Assembly (NCBI RefSeq): GCF_900188035.1
Contig: NZ_FZNN01000002.1
Coordinates: 62,001-126,000, forward strand
Length of the DNA: 64,000 nt
From: Puniceibacterium sediminis
GTDB lineage: Bacteria > Pseudomonadota > Alphaproteobacteria > Rhodobacterales > Rhodobacteraceae
Reading direction: 5' to 3'
The translations under genes and the position numbers were made by a program. Under the pieces are notes generated by a model, which saw nothing but the letters and a program-made list of their open reading frames with translations, had not been told where the DNA came from and did not search any database. Numbering within the stretch: position 1 is the stretch's first letter; each line of letters opens with the position of its first letter. This document shows, piece after piece, positions 34,180-42,832 of the stretch.

Positions 34180-36057
34180 TCAGAGTGCGACGTCTTCGGC
34201 CTGCGGCATGTCGATGCCGCGTTCGACCCAGCGGGCAATGACGGCCTTGGCGCCCTCTTCGTCAAGCCGGGAAATGGCCCGGCTCAGATCCTTGAGCGCA
34301 CTGGCCATTTCGATTTCAGACAGAAAGCTTTCCTGCGCGCGCAGGATCTTGGCATGTGGCGTGGTCAGCATGTCCGAGGAGATCAAGAGTTCTTCGTGCA
34401 GCTTTTCGCCCTGACGCAGGCCGCTGATCTGGATTTCGATGTCGCCATCCGGCGTTTCGTCGTCCTTGACGCAATAGCCGGCGCCTTCGATCATCTGGCG
34501 GGCTAGCCTGGCGATAGGCACAGGCGCGCCCATGTCGAGCACGAAAACGTCACCGCCGCGTGCAAAGGATCCTGCGAGCAGAACAAGGCGGGCGGCTTCG
34601 GATATTGTCATGAAATACCGGGTTACCGCGCTGTGGGTAAGCGTCACCGGGCCACCACGGGCGATCTGTTCTTCGAACAGCGGCACGACCGAGCCCGAGG
34701 AGCCCAGCACATTTCCAAAACGCACCATGGAAAAACGTGTCCCCGAAGAGCGCGTGGCCAGATCCTGTATCACCAGTTCAGCGAGGCGTTTGGAGGCCCC
34801 CATCACGTTGGTGGGGCGCACGGCCTTGTCAGAGGAGACGAGGATAAAGCGTTCGACCCCGGCATCACGTGCCGCGTCGGCGATGATCTTGGTCCCGATG
34901 ACGTTGTTGTGCAGCCCGACGATGGCGTTGCTTTCGACAAGCGGCAGATGCTTGTAGGCGGCGGCGTGCAGCACGACGTCGATGTTATGGCTCGCGAGGA
35001 CCTTGCGTATCTTGGCGTCATCCGTGACCGACGCGAGGATCGGCACGATATCAATGTTGGTCCTTAGTTCGCGCAGCTCCTTGTCGATATTATAGAGCGC
35101 CAGTTCAGAGTGGTCGAGCAGCACGATACGCTCGGGGTTGCAGGCAATCAGGTGCTGGCAGAGTTCGGACCCGATGGAGCCGCCCGCCCCGGTGATCAGA
35201 ACGCGGCGACCACGATAGGCGTCGCTGACACCGGGCAATTCGGATTCGAGCCGGTTGCGGCCCAGAAGGTCGTTGAGCGATACGGGCAATACACGCTTGC
35301 GCAGATCGCCCTCTCCCACCATCTCGGCAAAGGACGGCAGGGCATGAACTTCGCAGCCTATTTCGCGCAGGCTATAGGCGATGCGGGCCTGGCGGGACTG
35401 GTTGATTGACGGCATGGCAAGAACGACGCGGTCGATCCGGCGTTTGGCGATCAGTTCCTTGAGGTTGGCGGGGGAGTGAACCACCAGACCGGCGACCCGA
35501 AGGCTTTGCAGTGTGGGATTGTCATCGACGAAGGCGACCGGTTCGATGGCTCTGTCGGTGCGCAGCGCGGCGACAAGCTGATGTCCCATCTGGCCCGCAC
35601 CATAGATCAGCACCCGCATACGGGACTGGCGCAGGCGGTAGATTTTCATCACGACATGGCGAAGTGTGACACGCCAGCCAGCGATCAGGACCAGAAACAG
35701 CAATGCGAAGATAAAAAACACCTCGGTCGGGATGTGTGGCGCGACAAGGCCGTTGATCATGGCGCCAGCCAGCGCCACGCTGCCAGACAGCACACCGCTC
35801 ATTGCGACGCAGCGCATTTCATAGGCGTTGAGCCTGATCTGCGGCAGACCGATGTAGAGAGACAGTGCGACAGTCGCAGCGAGCATCCCGCCGAATTCCG
35901 GGGCGGCGGTGATCAAGGTTGCAAGATCAACATCGATCTGGGCATTCAGGACCATTGCCCCACCCATGGCGAGGATCATCATCACAGCATCGATGAGCAG
36001 AAATAGATATTTCTTCTGTGTCGTCGTGAACGCGGTTGCGATCCGGTACAGTATCAA
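34180..36057 (-). CDS. Membrane-anchored nucleoside-diphosphate-sugar epimerase/dehydratase (CapD/WbpM type)
   Basis: A 625-residue protein with four predicted N-terminal membrane helices (residues 18-130), a CoA-binding-like Rossmann domain (VLIYGAGQMGHQLVAAL) and a C-terminal SDR domain of about 330 residues. The SDR starts VLITGAGGSIGSELCQHL, with LHAAAYKHLPLVE and SSDKAVRPTNVMGASKR in the active-site region. This is the WbpM/FlaA1 architecture, which converts UDP-GlcNAc-type sugars by 4,6-dehydration with or without 5-epimerisation, for capsule, O-antigen or glycan synthesis. No other sugar genes are in the window. Confidence 0.9.
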   Translation of the reverse strand: MILYRIATAFTTTQKKYLFLLIDAVMMILAMGGAMVLNAQIDVDLATLITAAPEFGGMLAATVALSLYIGLPQIRLNAYEMRCVAMSGVLSGSVALAGAMINGLVAPHIPTEVFFIFALLFLVLIAGWRVTLRHVVMKIYRLRQSRMRVLIYGAGQMGHQLVAALRTDRAIEPVAFVDDNPTLQSLRVAGLVVHSPANLKELIAKRRIDRVVLAMPSINQSRQARIAYSLREIGCEVHALPSFAEMVGEGDLRKRVLPVSLNDLLGRNRLESELPGVSDAYRGRRVLITGAGGSIGSELCQHLIACNPERIVLLDHSELALYNIDKELRELRTNIDIVPILASVTDDAKIRKVLASHNIDVVLHAAAYKHLPLVESNAIVGLHNNVIGTKIIADAARDAGVERFILVSSDKAVRPTNVMGASKRLAELVIQDLATRSSGTRFSMVRFGNVLGSSGSVVPLFEEQIARGGPVTLTHSAVTRYFMTISEAARLVLLAGSFARGGDVFVLDMGAPVPIARLARQMIEGAGYCVKDDETPDGDIEIQISGLRQGEKLHEELLISSDMLTTPHAKILRAQESFLSEIEMASALKDLSRAISRLDEEGAKAVIARWVERGIDMPQAEDVAL

Positions 36058-36532
36058 TTGCCTTCCCCCGCTGCCAAGACAGCATTGTTTCGCGCTGCTG
36101 GCCCAAAGGGCTTTGTCAGACTGAAGCAGGCTGCTTGCAGAAACGCGTTCATCTCCTTCTGTCTGGAATTCGTTAAAAAACTTTTTACTTTTGGGCGTTC
36201 TCTCAAATATTGTGGACTTAAGAAATTTGGGAATCGCGGAAATAAATGATTTCGACCCGCGCCGGTTCTTTGCGTCGAAAGAAAAGTAAATATTTTATTA
36301 ATTTTATAAAAATACGCACTCCGGTTTGAAGTTTTATCCTTTCTTCCGACTTGCAAATGCGGATGGCGCAGAGCTCGGCCAGCCCCCGGATACTGCGGGT
36401 TGCCTGTAAAGGCGCGGGACGGAACGGCGCGCAAGTGCCTCTTTCGCCTTGCCCGTGCCTGCGGTATGCAGCGTCCAAGCCGCGCCCGCACCCCTTGCAG
36501 GCGGCGGGACAGATAAATGAAGGAGCCACAAA
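36058..36532. other. Intergenic region upstream of asd and of the CapD-type gene
   Basis: 475 bp between two divergent genes with no credible reading frame. The middle (about 36165-36350) is unusually AT-rich with runs such as TTAAAAAACTTTTTAC and AATATTTTATTAATTTT, so it probably holds both promoters. I see no recognisable riboswitch. Confidence 0.5.
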
Positions 36533-37555
36533 ATGGGCTACAAAGTCGTTGTTGTCGGCGCCACGGGTAACGTGGGCCGTGAAATGCTGAACATCCTGGC
36601 CGAGCGTGAATTTCCGGTCGACCAGATTGCAGTTCTGGCCAGCCGCCGCTCGCTTGGTTCCGAGGTGAGCTTTGGCGACCGCACGCTCAAGACGCAGGAT
36701 CTGGATACCTTCGATTTCACCGGCTGGGACATTGCGCTGTTTGCCATCGGCTCGGACGCGACCAAGAAGTATGCGCCGATCTCGGCCAAGGCCGGCTGCA
36801 TCGTGATCGATAACTCATCGCTGTACCGCTATGATCCCGACGTGCCGCTGATCGTGCCCGAGGTGAACCCGGATGCGATCTTTGGCTATTCCAAAAAGAA
36901 CATCATCGCGAACCCCAACTGTTCGACGGCGCAGCTGGTTGTCGCGCTCAAGCCGCTGCACGACCGCGCCAAGGTCAAGCGCGTTGTCGTTTCGACCTAC
37001 CAGTCGGTGTCTGGTGCCGGCAAGGAGGGCATGGACGAGCTGTGGAACCAGACAAAGGCGATCTACAACCCGACCGACGACGTGCCGCCCAAGAAGTTCA
37101 CCAAGCAGATCGCATTCAACGTCATTCCACATATCGATGTCTTCCTTGACGACGGGTCGACCAAGGAAGAGTGGAAAATGGTCGCCGAAACCAAGAAGAT
37201 CCTTGATCCGTCGATCAAGCTGACCGCGACCTGTGTGCGGGTGCCGGTCTTTGTCGGCCACGGCGAAGCAGTGAACATCGAGACCGAAGAGTTCCTGGAC
37301 GAACACGAGGCACGCGACATCCTGCGGGAATCGCCGGGCATCATGGTTGTGGATAAGCGCGAAGACGGCGGTTACGTCACACCGGTGGAATGCGCGGGCG
37401 ATTTCGCCACGTTTATCAGCCGGATCCGTCAGGATTCGACCATCGATAACGGCCTGAGCTTCTGGTGCGTCTCTGACAACCTGCGTAAGGGCGCGGCGCT
37501 GAACGCCGTGCAGATCGCCGAGACCCTGGGCAACCGGGTGCTGAAAAAGGGCTGA
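36533..37555 (+). CDS. asd: Aspartate-semialdehyde dehydrogenase
   Basis: A 340-residue NADPH enzyme that reduces aspartyl phosphate to aspartate semialdehyde, the branch point to lysine, threonine and methionine. GATGNVGREML binds the dinucleotide, NPNCSTAQ contains the catalytic Cys130, and PVFVGHGEAVNIE supplies the conserved His region. Length is standard. AAGGAG precedes the ATG at 8 nt. Codon use is typical of highly expressed high-GC genes. Confidence 0.97.
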   Translation: MGYKVVVVGATGNVGREMLNILAEREFPVDQIAVLASRRSLGSEVSFGDRTLKTQDLDTFDFTGWDIALFAIGSDATKKYAPISAKAGCIVIDNSSLYRYDPDVPLIVPEVNPDAIFGYSKKNIIANPNCSTAQLVVALKPLHDRAKVKRVVVSTYQSVSGAGKEGMDELWNQTKAIYNPTDDVPPKKFTKQIAFNVIPHIDVFLDDGSTKEEWKMVAETKKILDPSIKLTATCVRVPVFVGHGEAVNIETEEFLDEHEARDILRESPGIMVVDKREDGGYVTPVECAGDFATFISRIRQDSTIDNGLSFWCVSDNLRKGAALNAVQIAETLGNRVLKKG

Positions 37556-37689
37556 TCACCGGTGCATTCGGCTGGTGCGTTCCCTGCGTCTGCACCAACG
37601 TGAGCGAGGTACGAAAAGCGTAGGAGAGTTGCTCTACGGTTTCTTTGGCAATACTTGGTTTCAGTGTGTTGCAGAAGGAAGGCGTATCG

Positions 37690-38727
37690 ATGTTTCCAGA
37701 CGAATTGAGAAAGTTCGTACTGCGTAGATGGGGCGGGCGCAGTGGCCTGCAGGACAGGCTGGCGTCCGCTTCATCACCACACCCGGAATTGCGCCATCTC
37801 GCACAGAGTCTTTTGCAGGATGGCCGAATTCGATTTAATAATGGCTCGCGCGCCGAAGGTATGGCGTGTGTGTCAGCAGCCGTGAAGCTGGATCCAAGTG
37901 TCATTTGCGAGCCTTGGGATTTGCTTCCGTTACTGGAAGCCGAGGGGCGCAGCAATTTCCGCGAGCGACTGGATGCACGGCTGCGTGCCTGGTACCATTT
38001 GCCAGACCGCCGTGTTCATGCCGCCGTATCATTGCTCAGCAAAAAACCGGAAATGCGCGCTTGGATAGGGGACCTGGGGCTGCCTCTACCCAAGCTGTAC
38101 GCAGGGCCGGTGGCTTTGGGTGCGCTAGACTGGGGAAGCCTTCCACCTGACGTGGTGATCAAGCCGGTAAATGGAGCCAACAGTGACGGTCTCGTGGTAT
38201 CGAAAGGCGGGATAGACGTCATGCGGGGTCAGCCAGCCTTGCCCGATCTCCAAGAATATGTTTCGCAACTTTACAGCAAGATTTTCAAGTCTCCCCCACA
38301 GGTTCTGGTGGAAGAGCTCTTGGTCGATGTTCACGCTGAAAAAGATCAGACACTGCAGATTCCAAGAGACTTCAAGGTGTTTACAGTCGCCGGACATGCC
38401 GGGTTCACCCGTGTTTTTGACCGCAATGATCCATCTGGAAAGCGCTCACTTGCCAGTTATGATCGGGATGGACGCCGATTGCCGCCCTCTCGGGAAGGCT
38501 GGCGCGAGGCACCCAAGGGCGTTGTTTTGCCTGAAGGATACTCGGACCTCATCAAGATGGCCGAGTTGATTTCTCAAAAGCTACCGTGGCTATTGAGGCT
38601 TGATTTCTATCTCACAGATAGAGGCCCCGTATTTGGTGAATTCACTACATATCCGGGCGCCGGTCGTGGACTGACCCCTTTTTCCGATCGCACGCTTTTG
38701 CAGATGTGGGAACTCTGGCCTGACTGA
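37690..38727 (+). CDS. ATP-grasp TupA-like protein
   Basis: A 345-residue protein whose second half matches the TupA-type ATP-grasp group: PPDVVIKPVNGANSDGLVV (nucleotide-binding Lys and Gly loop), VLVEELLVDVHAEK, DFKVFTVAGHAG, and RLDFYLTDRGPVFGEFTTYPGAG, which carries metal-binding acids. Such enzymes ligate amino acids or peptides onto sugars or polymers, as in teichuronopeptide or glycan modification. The N-terminal 120 residues are not recognised. GC is lower than in asd, hinting at transfer. ATG at 37690 follows AAGGAAGG. It stands alone in its orientation block. Confidence 0.75.
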   Translation: MFPDELRKFVLRRWGGRSGLQDRLASASSPHPELRHLAQSLLQDGRIRFNNGSRAEGMACVSAAVKLDPSVICEPWDLLPLLEAEGRSNFRERLDARLRAWYHLPDRRVHAAVSLLSKKPEMRAWIGDLGLPLPKLYAGPVALGALDWGSLPPDVVIKPVNGANSDGLVVSKGGIDVMRGQPALPDLQEYVSQLYSKIFKSPPQVLVEELLVDVHAEKDQTLQIPRDFKVFTVAGHAGFTRVFDRNDPSGKRSLASYDRDGRRLPPSREGWREAPKGVVLPEGYSDLIKMAELISQKLPWLLRLDFYLTDRGPVFGEFTTYPGAGRGLTPFSDRTLLQMWELWPD

Positions 38728-38839
38728 GGTCTCGCAGGCGCAGCCAGGGCATGGCACGGCCGCGCCCGCCGCGCTCGCCGGACGAGTGGCGAGTGTTGAC
38801 AGTTGCGTGCGTCCCGCGGTGTGTGAGCGGTTGGATTTG

Positions 38840-38855
38840 GTTAAGGAAAGATTAA
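38840..38855 (+). promoter_or_regulatory. CtrA-type binding box
   Basis: TTAAGGAAAGATTAAC is a perfect match to the TTAA-N7-TTAAC consensus of the alphaproteobacterial response regulator CtrA. It lies 134 nt before the 109-residue hypothetical gene, in an AT-rich promoter-like stretch, and would place that gene under CtrA control. Confidence 0.65.
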
Positions 38856-38988
38856 CATAAATAACTGAATTTTAAGGGTCTTTCGGCGAAAAAGGCAGCT
38901 TCATGGCACTGTGGGGCCGCACCGGCCCTAATGCGGTCAGATTGCTTTTGTAGCGTAGGTGCATAATCAGTTCGAAAGGTAATGTTCC

Positions 38989-39318
38989 ATGCAAAGTCTC
39001 AGACAGCACCCGCCGGTCGGCACTCTGGTGTCCCCTCCCCAGGCCACCCTCGACTGCGAAACCGCATCGCTTTTGCGCCGCTTTCTGCTGCCGATTTTCG
39101 AAAACTCGAACGACTGGACGAACCTGCGTCGGCGTCTGATGGCCAAAGGCTATGAAATCGTTTTTCGGGACGGTCAGATGATCCTGTGCAATATCGAAAC
39201 CGGTCAGACCCTTTGCACCAGCAGCCTGCTGGGCGCGCCGCTGCGCATCCTTGTCGCCCGGCTGGGCCGTGCGCGTGTGATCGCCCACCGCGACGGCGCA
39301 ACCGGTACGCTGGCCTGA
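38989..39318 (+). CDS. Conserved hypothetical protein (109 aa)
   Basis: A 109-residue soluble protein: MQSLRQHPPVGTLVSPP, then SLLRRFLLPIFENSNDWTNL, and strand-rich YEIVFRDGQMILCNIETG. It has no signal peptide or membrane segment. I recall this only as a small conserved Rhodobacteraceae type without a named domain. AAAGG lies upstream of the ATG, and a CtrA-type box further up suggests cell-cycle or motility-linked expression. It is convergent with the carbonic anhydrase gene, with one base between the stops. Confidence 0.7.
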   Translation: MQSLRQHPPVGTLVSPPQATLDCETASLLRRFLLPIFENSNDWTNLRRRLMAKGYEIVFRDGQMILCNIETGQTLCTSSLLGAPLRILVARLGRARVIAHRDGATGTLA

Positions 39319-39319
39319 C

Positions 39320-39988
39320 TTAGCCCACCGTGCCCTGACCGACCGGAGCGAACTTCGCGGTCTTCGGGTCGTAGCATTCCAGACCGCCTTCGCCGATGTC
39401 ATGCCAGAGGCCGTGCAAGGTCAGATCGCCGGATTCGACCGCCTGACGTACAAAGGGGAAGGTCATGAGGTTTTCGAGCGAGACCAGAACGGCCTCTTTC
39501 TCGAGCTGGCGCATCCGCTTTGCCTGATCCGGTTCGTCCTTGACCCGCTCGTACCCGGGGCGGAGGATATCCATCCAGCGACCGACAAAGCTCGAGGTTT
39601 CTTCGAGATGCGGCGCCTCGCCCGAGCACATCTGCATGCAGCCCTGAACGCCGCCGCAGTTGGAATGCCCCAGCACCACCAGATGAGACACCTTCAGCGC
39701 CACAACCGCATATTCCAACGCCGCCGATGTACCATGCTGCGCGCCGTCAGGTTCGTAGTGCGGCACGAGGTTGGCAATGTTGCGGTGGATGAAGAATTCC
39801 CCCTGATCCGCACCGAAGATCGAGGTCACATGCACCCGTGAATCGCAGCAGGAAACGATCATGGCGCGGGGCCGCTGGCCTTCGTTGGCAAGGCGTTTGT
39901 ACCAGGCACGGTTCTCGGTATAGGTCGTCGCCCGCCAGCCGTGATAGCGCTGCAGCAGGTAGGCAGGCAGGGGTTTTGCATTCAGCAT
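39320..39988 (-). CDS. Beta-class carbonic anhydrase
   Basis: A 222-residue zinc enzyme hydrating CO2 to bicarbonate. Zinc ligands and the active-site pair are visible in VSCCDSRVHV (Cys, Asp, Arg) and VLGHSNCGGVQG (His, Cys). HRNIANLVPHY and the SLENLMTFPFVR block are typical. ATG at 39988 (MLNAKPLPAYLL) is chosen because GAGGA precedes it and the longer frame lacks similarity. It is cytosolic, with no signal peptide, and would support carboxylation reactions or pH control. Confidence 0.94.
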   Translation of the reverse strand: MLNAKPLPAYLLQRYHGWRATTYTENRAWYKRLANEGQRPRAMIVSCCDSRVHVTSIFGADQGEFFIHRNIANLVPHYEPDGAQHGTSAALEYAVVALKVSHLVVLGHSNCGGVQGCMQMCSGEAPHLEETSSFVGRWMDILRPGYERVKDEPDQAKRMRQLEKEAVLVSLENLMTFPFVRQAVESGDLTLHGLWHDIGEGGLECYDPKTAKFAPVGQGTVG

Positions 39989-40135
39989 GGCGTCCTCGTC
40001 ATCTATGTCGTCCTCGTCCCAAATAGGCTGAATTCGACAGGAATTCGAGAGACATTCTGCCAAGCGCTAAACCTTTTGAAAACCGCAACACGGATAGCTT
40101 GGGGAATGCCGTGGGGGCGTGGGATAAAGGATGAA

Positions 40136-40519
40136 ATGGTGGAACAGGTAATGGTGCTTGCACCAAAAGAAAGCGCGCGACTGGATCCGGACCGACTGGA
40201 TGCGCTGTATTCACAGCTTGGCCCTAATGCCGCCGAGGAAGTGGTTTGCCGTGCGATGGAGGAACTGGCCGTTCGTCTTGGCCATATCGATCAGTTGTTT
40301 CGCAAGGGTTCCTGGGAAGACATGCGCAAGAATACGCGCGCGCTGATGGCGATAGCCGAGCAGATCGGGATGATGGGTCTTGCCCGGGTTGGCGGCCATG
40401 TGATCGACTGTATCGATGATGCGGACGGAATTGCGCTTGCGGCGACGCTGTCGCGGCTGGCCCGGTTGGGCGAGGGGTCGTTGACCGCGATCTGGGATCT
40501 GCAGGATCTTTCGATCTGA
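40136..40519 (+). CDS. Conserved hypothetical helical protein
   Basis: A 127-residue, mostly alpha-helical protein (LDALYSQLGPNAAEEVVCRA, DMRKNTRALMAIAEQIGMMG, LSRLARLGEGSLTAIWDLQD). The helical repeat resembles four-helix Hpt-type modules, but I do not see an HxxKG phosphorylation motif, so a phosphotransfer role is not claimed. AAAGGA lies 4 nt before the ATG at 40136; a second ATG five codons on is possible. It precedes the aminopeptidase gene by 64 nt in the same direction. Confidence 0.65.
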   Translation: MVEQVMVLAPKESARLDPDRLDALYSQLGPNAAEEVVCRAMEELAVRLGHIDQLFRKGSWEDMRKNTRALMAIAEQIGMMGLARVGGHVIDCIDDADGIALAATLSRLARLGEGSLTAIWDLQDLSI

Positions 40520-40583
40520 CCCCCTTGCAGGCGTCGGCGGTCTGGCTAGGGTAGGGCCGATTGCCACAACAGGGTGACTCCCG

Positions 40584-41969
40584 ATGCCATTTACCTTTGC
40601 CGCCCCCGATGCCCGGGCCCTGCCGCTGCATGTTCTGGAACCGGACGATCTGGAGGCCTGGACCGCACAGCAGTCCGATTTTGTGCGGGCCTGGATTGGG
40701 GCGAGCAGCTTCAAGGCGGCACTTGGCACAGCCCTGATGATCCCGGGGCCGGATGGTACGCCAGATCGCGCTCTGGCTGGTTATGGCAGCGCAAAACAAC
40801 GGGCGCGCACCCGCTTTGCGCTGGCGGGCGCAGTGGCGCAGCTGGCACCGGGGACCTATCGTATTACCGAAGGCCTGCCGACCGAGGACGCCGCGACCGA
40901 GGCGCTGGGTTGGCTTCTGAGTGGCTATGGCTTTGCGCGCTATTCGGGGGCTTTGCCGACCGTGCCTGCGCTTGTTGCACCTGATGGCGTGGATGCGACA
41001 CGGATCGAGATCCTTGCGAATTCAGAGGCGCTGACCCGTGATCTGATCAACACGCCCGCATCGGACATGGGGCCCGTGGCGCTGGAACAGGCGGCGCGGG
41101 ATCTGGCAGCGGACTTTGGTGCGCAGATCGCCGTCGCGACGGGCGATGAACTGCTTGAGGCGAATTTCCCGATGATCCATGCGGTTGGTCGCGCCTCGGT
41201 TGAGGCACCGCGGCTGATTGACATGCGCTGGGGCACGACCGGTCCGACGCTGACGCTTGTGGGCAAGGGCGTGTGCTTTGACACCGGGGGGCTGAACATC
41301 AAGCCGGGCAGTTCGATGGGCCTGATGAAAAAGGACATGGGTGGGGCGGCCAATGTGCTGGGACTTGCCCGGATGATCATGGCGCTTGGCCTCAATCTGC
41401 AGCTGCGGGTGCTGATCCCCGCGGTGGAAAACAGCATTTCGGCCAGCAGTTTCCGCCCGCAGGATATCCTGACGTCGCGCAAGGGGCTGACGGTCGAGAT
41501 CAACAATACCGATGCCGAAGGGCGTCTGGTTCTGGCCGATGCACTGGCCTTTGCGGATGAGGAACAGCCGGATCTGATGATCTCGATGGCGACGCTGACG
41601 GGGGCGGCGCGGGTGGCTGTCGGCCCAGACCTTGCGCCGTTTTTCGTGGATGAGGACGCTGTGGCCACGGCGCTGGAGAAATCCGGGCGGCGCACGGCAG
41701 ATCCGCTTTGGCGACTGCCCTTCTGGGAGCCATACGAGGCGGTGATCGAGCCCGGCATTGCCGATCTTGATAACGCACCTTCTGGCGGGTTCGGCGGGTC
41801 GATCACGGCAGCCCTGTTTTTGCGCCGCTTTGTCACGGACACACCGCGGTATGTGCATTTTGACATCTACGGTTGGCAACCCAGCCCCGCGCCGGGGCGG
41901 ACCAAGGGCGGGTTCCTTCAGGGGCCGCGCGCCATTCTGGATGCCCTGCCATCGCTGCTGAACCTGTGA
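40584..41969 (+). CDS. Leucyl aminopeptidase family protein (M17)
   Basis: A 461-residue dimetal aminopeptidase. The M17 signature NTDAEGRLVLADAL is exact, and the other metal or catalytic residues lie in GKGVCFDTGGLNIKPG and MKKDMGGAA. The N-terminal domain is shorter than in E. coli PepA, as in the alphaproteobacterial subgroup. It releases N-terminal amino acids from peptides in the cytosol. The stop overlaps the GTG of the NlpC/P60 gene, so peptide release and cell-wall peptide cleavage may be coupled. Confidence 0.93.
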   Translation: MPFTFAAPDARALPLHVLEPDDLEAWTAQQSDFVRAWIGASSFKAALGTALMIPGPDGTPDRALAGYGSAKQRARTRFALAGAVAQLAPGTYRITEGLPTEDAATEALGWLLSGYGFARYSGALPTVPALVAPDGVDATRIEILANSEALTRDLINTPASDMGPVALEQAARDLAADFGAQIAVATGDELLEANFPMIHAVGRASVEAPRLIDMRWGTTGPTLTLVGKGVCFDTGGLNIKPGSSMGLMKKDMGGAANVLGLARMIMALGLNLQLRVLIPAVENSISASSFRPQDILTSRKGLTVEINNTDAEGRLVLADALAFADEEQPDLMISMATLTGAARVAVGPDLAPFFVDEDAVATALEKSGRRTADPLWRLPFWEPYEAVIEPGIADLDNAPSGGFGGSITAALFLRRFVTDTPRYVHFDIYGWQPSPAPGRTKGGFLQGPRAILDALPSLLNL

Positions 41970-42832
41970 GCGACCGTCGCCTGACACCGGCCAACACCCG
42001 CGTCGCGGCAGAGCATCTGCGCGGTCTGGTCGAGGCCGCGCGCTATGCCGTCGGAACCCCGCGCATGGTGGTCAAGGGCGTTGTCGACCTGTGGCGTGAG
42101 CCCGGTGGCGCCCGTGACCGCCAGTTGCTGATGGGGGCCGGGGTCACGGTCTTTGAGGATCACGACGGTTGGTCCTTTGTGCAGGCTGTGGCGGATGGCT
42201 ATGTCGGATATGTGCCCGAGCAGGCAATCGGGCCGGTGGTCGAAGTGACCCATCGTGTCGACGTGCGGGCGACCCATGCCTACAGCGCGCCCGACCTCAA
42301 ATCGCCGGAACTGCTGACGCTGAGCTATGGCGCGCGGCTTGCTGTTTTGCCCGCCCCTTTGGGTGGCGATGCGGACAGGGCTGCGCGTTTTGTAGAGACC
42401 ACGCTGGGGTTCGTGCCGCGGCGGCATCTGGTGCCGGTGTCAGACCTTGCCCTGGACCCCGTTGCCGAGGCGGAGAAGCTGCTGGGGACGCCGTATCTGT
42501 GGGGCGGGAACTCTACCTTTGGCATTGATTGTTCCGGTCTGGTCCAAGGCGCGCTGGCGGCCTGTGGGCAGGCCTGTTCGGCGGACAGCGATCTTCAGGA
42601 ACAGACACTGGGCCGGACCCTGCCGCCGGGGGCGCAGCCCCGCCGGGGCGATGTGCTGTTCTGGAAGGGGCATGTCGGTTGGGTTGCCGGGCCGGATCTG
42701 CTGCTTCACGCCAATGCCTATTCCATGTCCGTGGCCTATGAGCCTTTGGCCGATGCTGTGGCCCGGATCGAAAACCAGGGCGACGGTCCCGTGACACGTC
42801 ATGCCCGCCTGACAGAGGAAGTCACCACATGA
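41966..42832 (+). CDS. NlpC/P60 family cysteine peptidase with SH3-like N-terminus
   Basis: A 288-residue protein. The C-terminal NlpC/P60 domain has the catalytic Cys in TFGIDCSGLVQGAL and His in FWKGHVGWVAG, with a third polar residue at HANAYSMSV. The preceding 150 residues contain SH3-like strands (DLWREPGGARDRQLLMG, VGYVPEQAIG). Such enzymes cut gamma-D-Glu-diaminopimelate bonds in peptidoglycan peptides. There is no signal peptide, so it may recycle peptides in the cytosol, fitting the coupled aminopeptidase. The start is GTG in a GTGA overlap; it ends in an ATGA overlap with the ureohydrolase gene. Confidence 0.88.
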   Translation: MSDRRLTPANTRVAAEHLRGLVEAARYAVGTPRMVVKGVVDLWREPGGARDRQLLMGAGVTVFEDHDGWSFVQAVADGYVGYVPEQAIGPVVEVTHRVDVRATHAYSAPDLKSPELLTLSYGARLAVLPAPLGGDADRAARFVETTLGFVPRRHLVPVSDLALDPVAEAEKLLGTPYLWGGNSTFGIDCSGLVQGALAACGQACSADSDLQEQTLGRTLPPGAQPRRGDVLFWKGHVGWVAGPDLLLHANAYSMSVAYEPLADAVARIENQGDGPVTRHARLTEEVTT

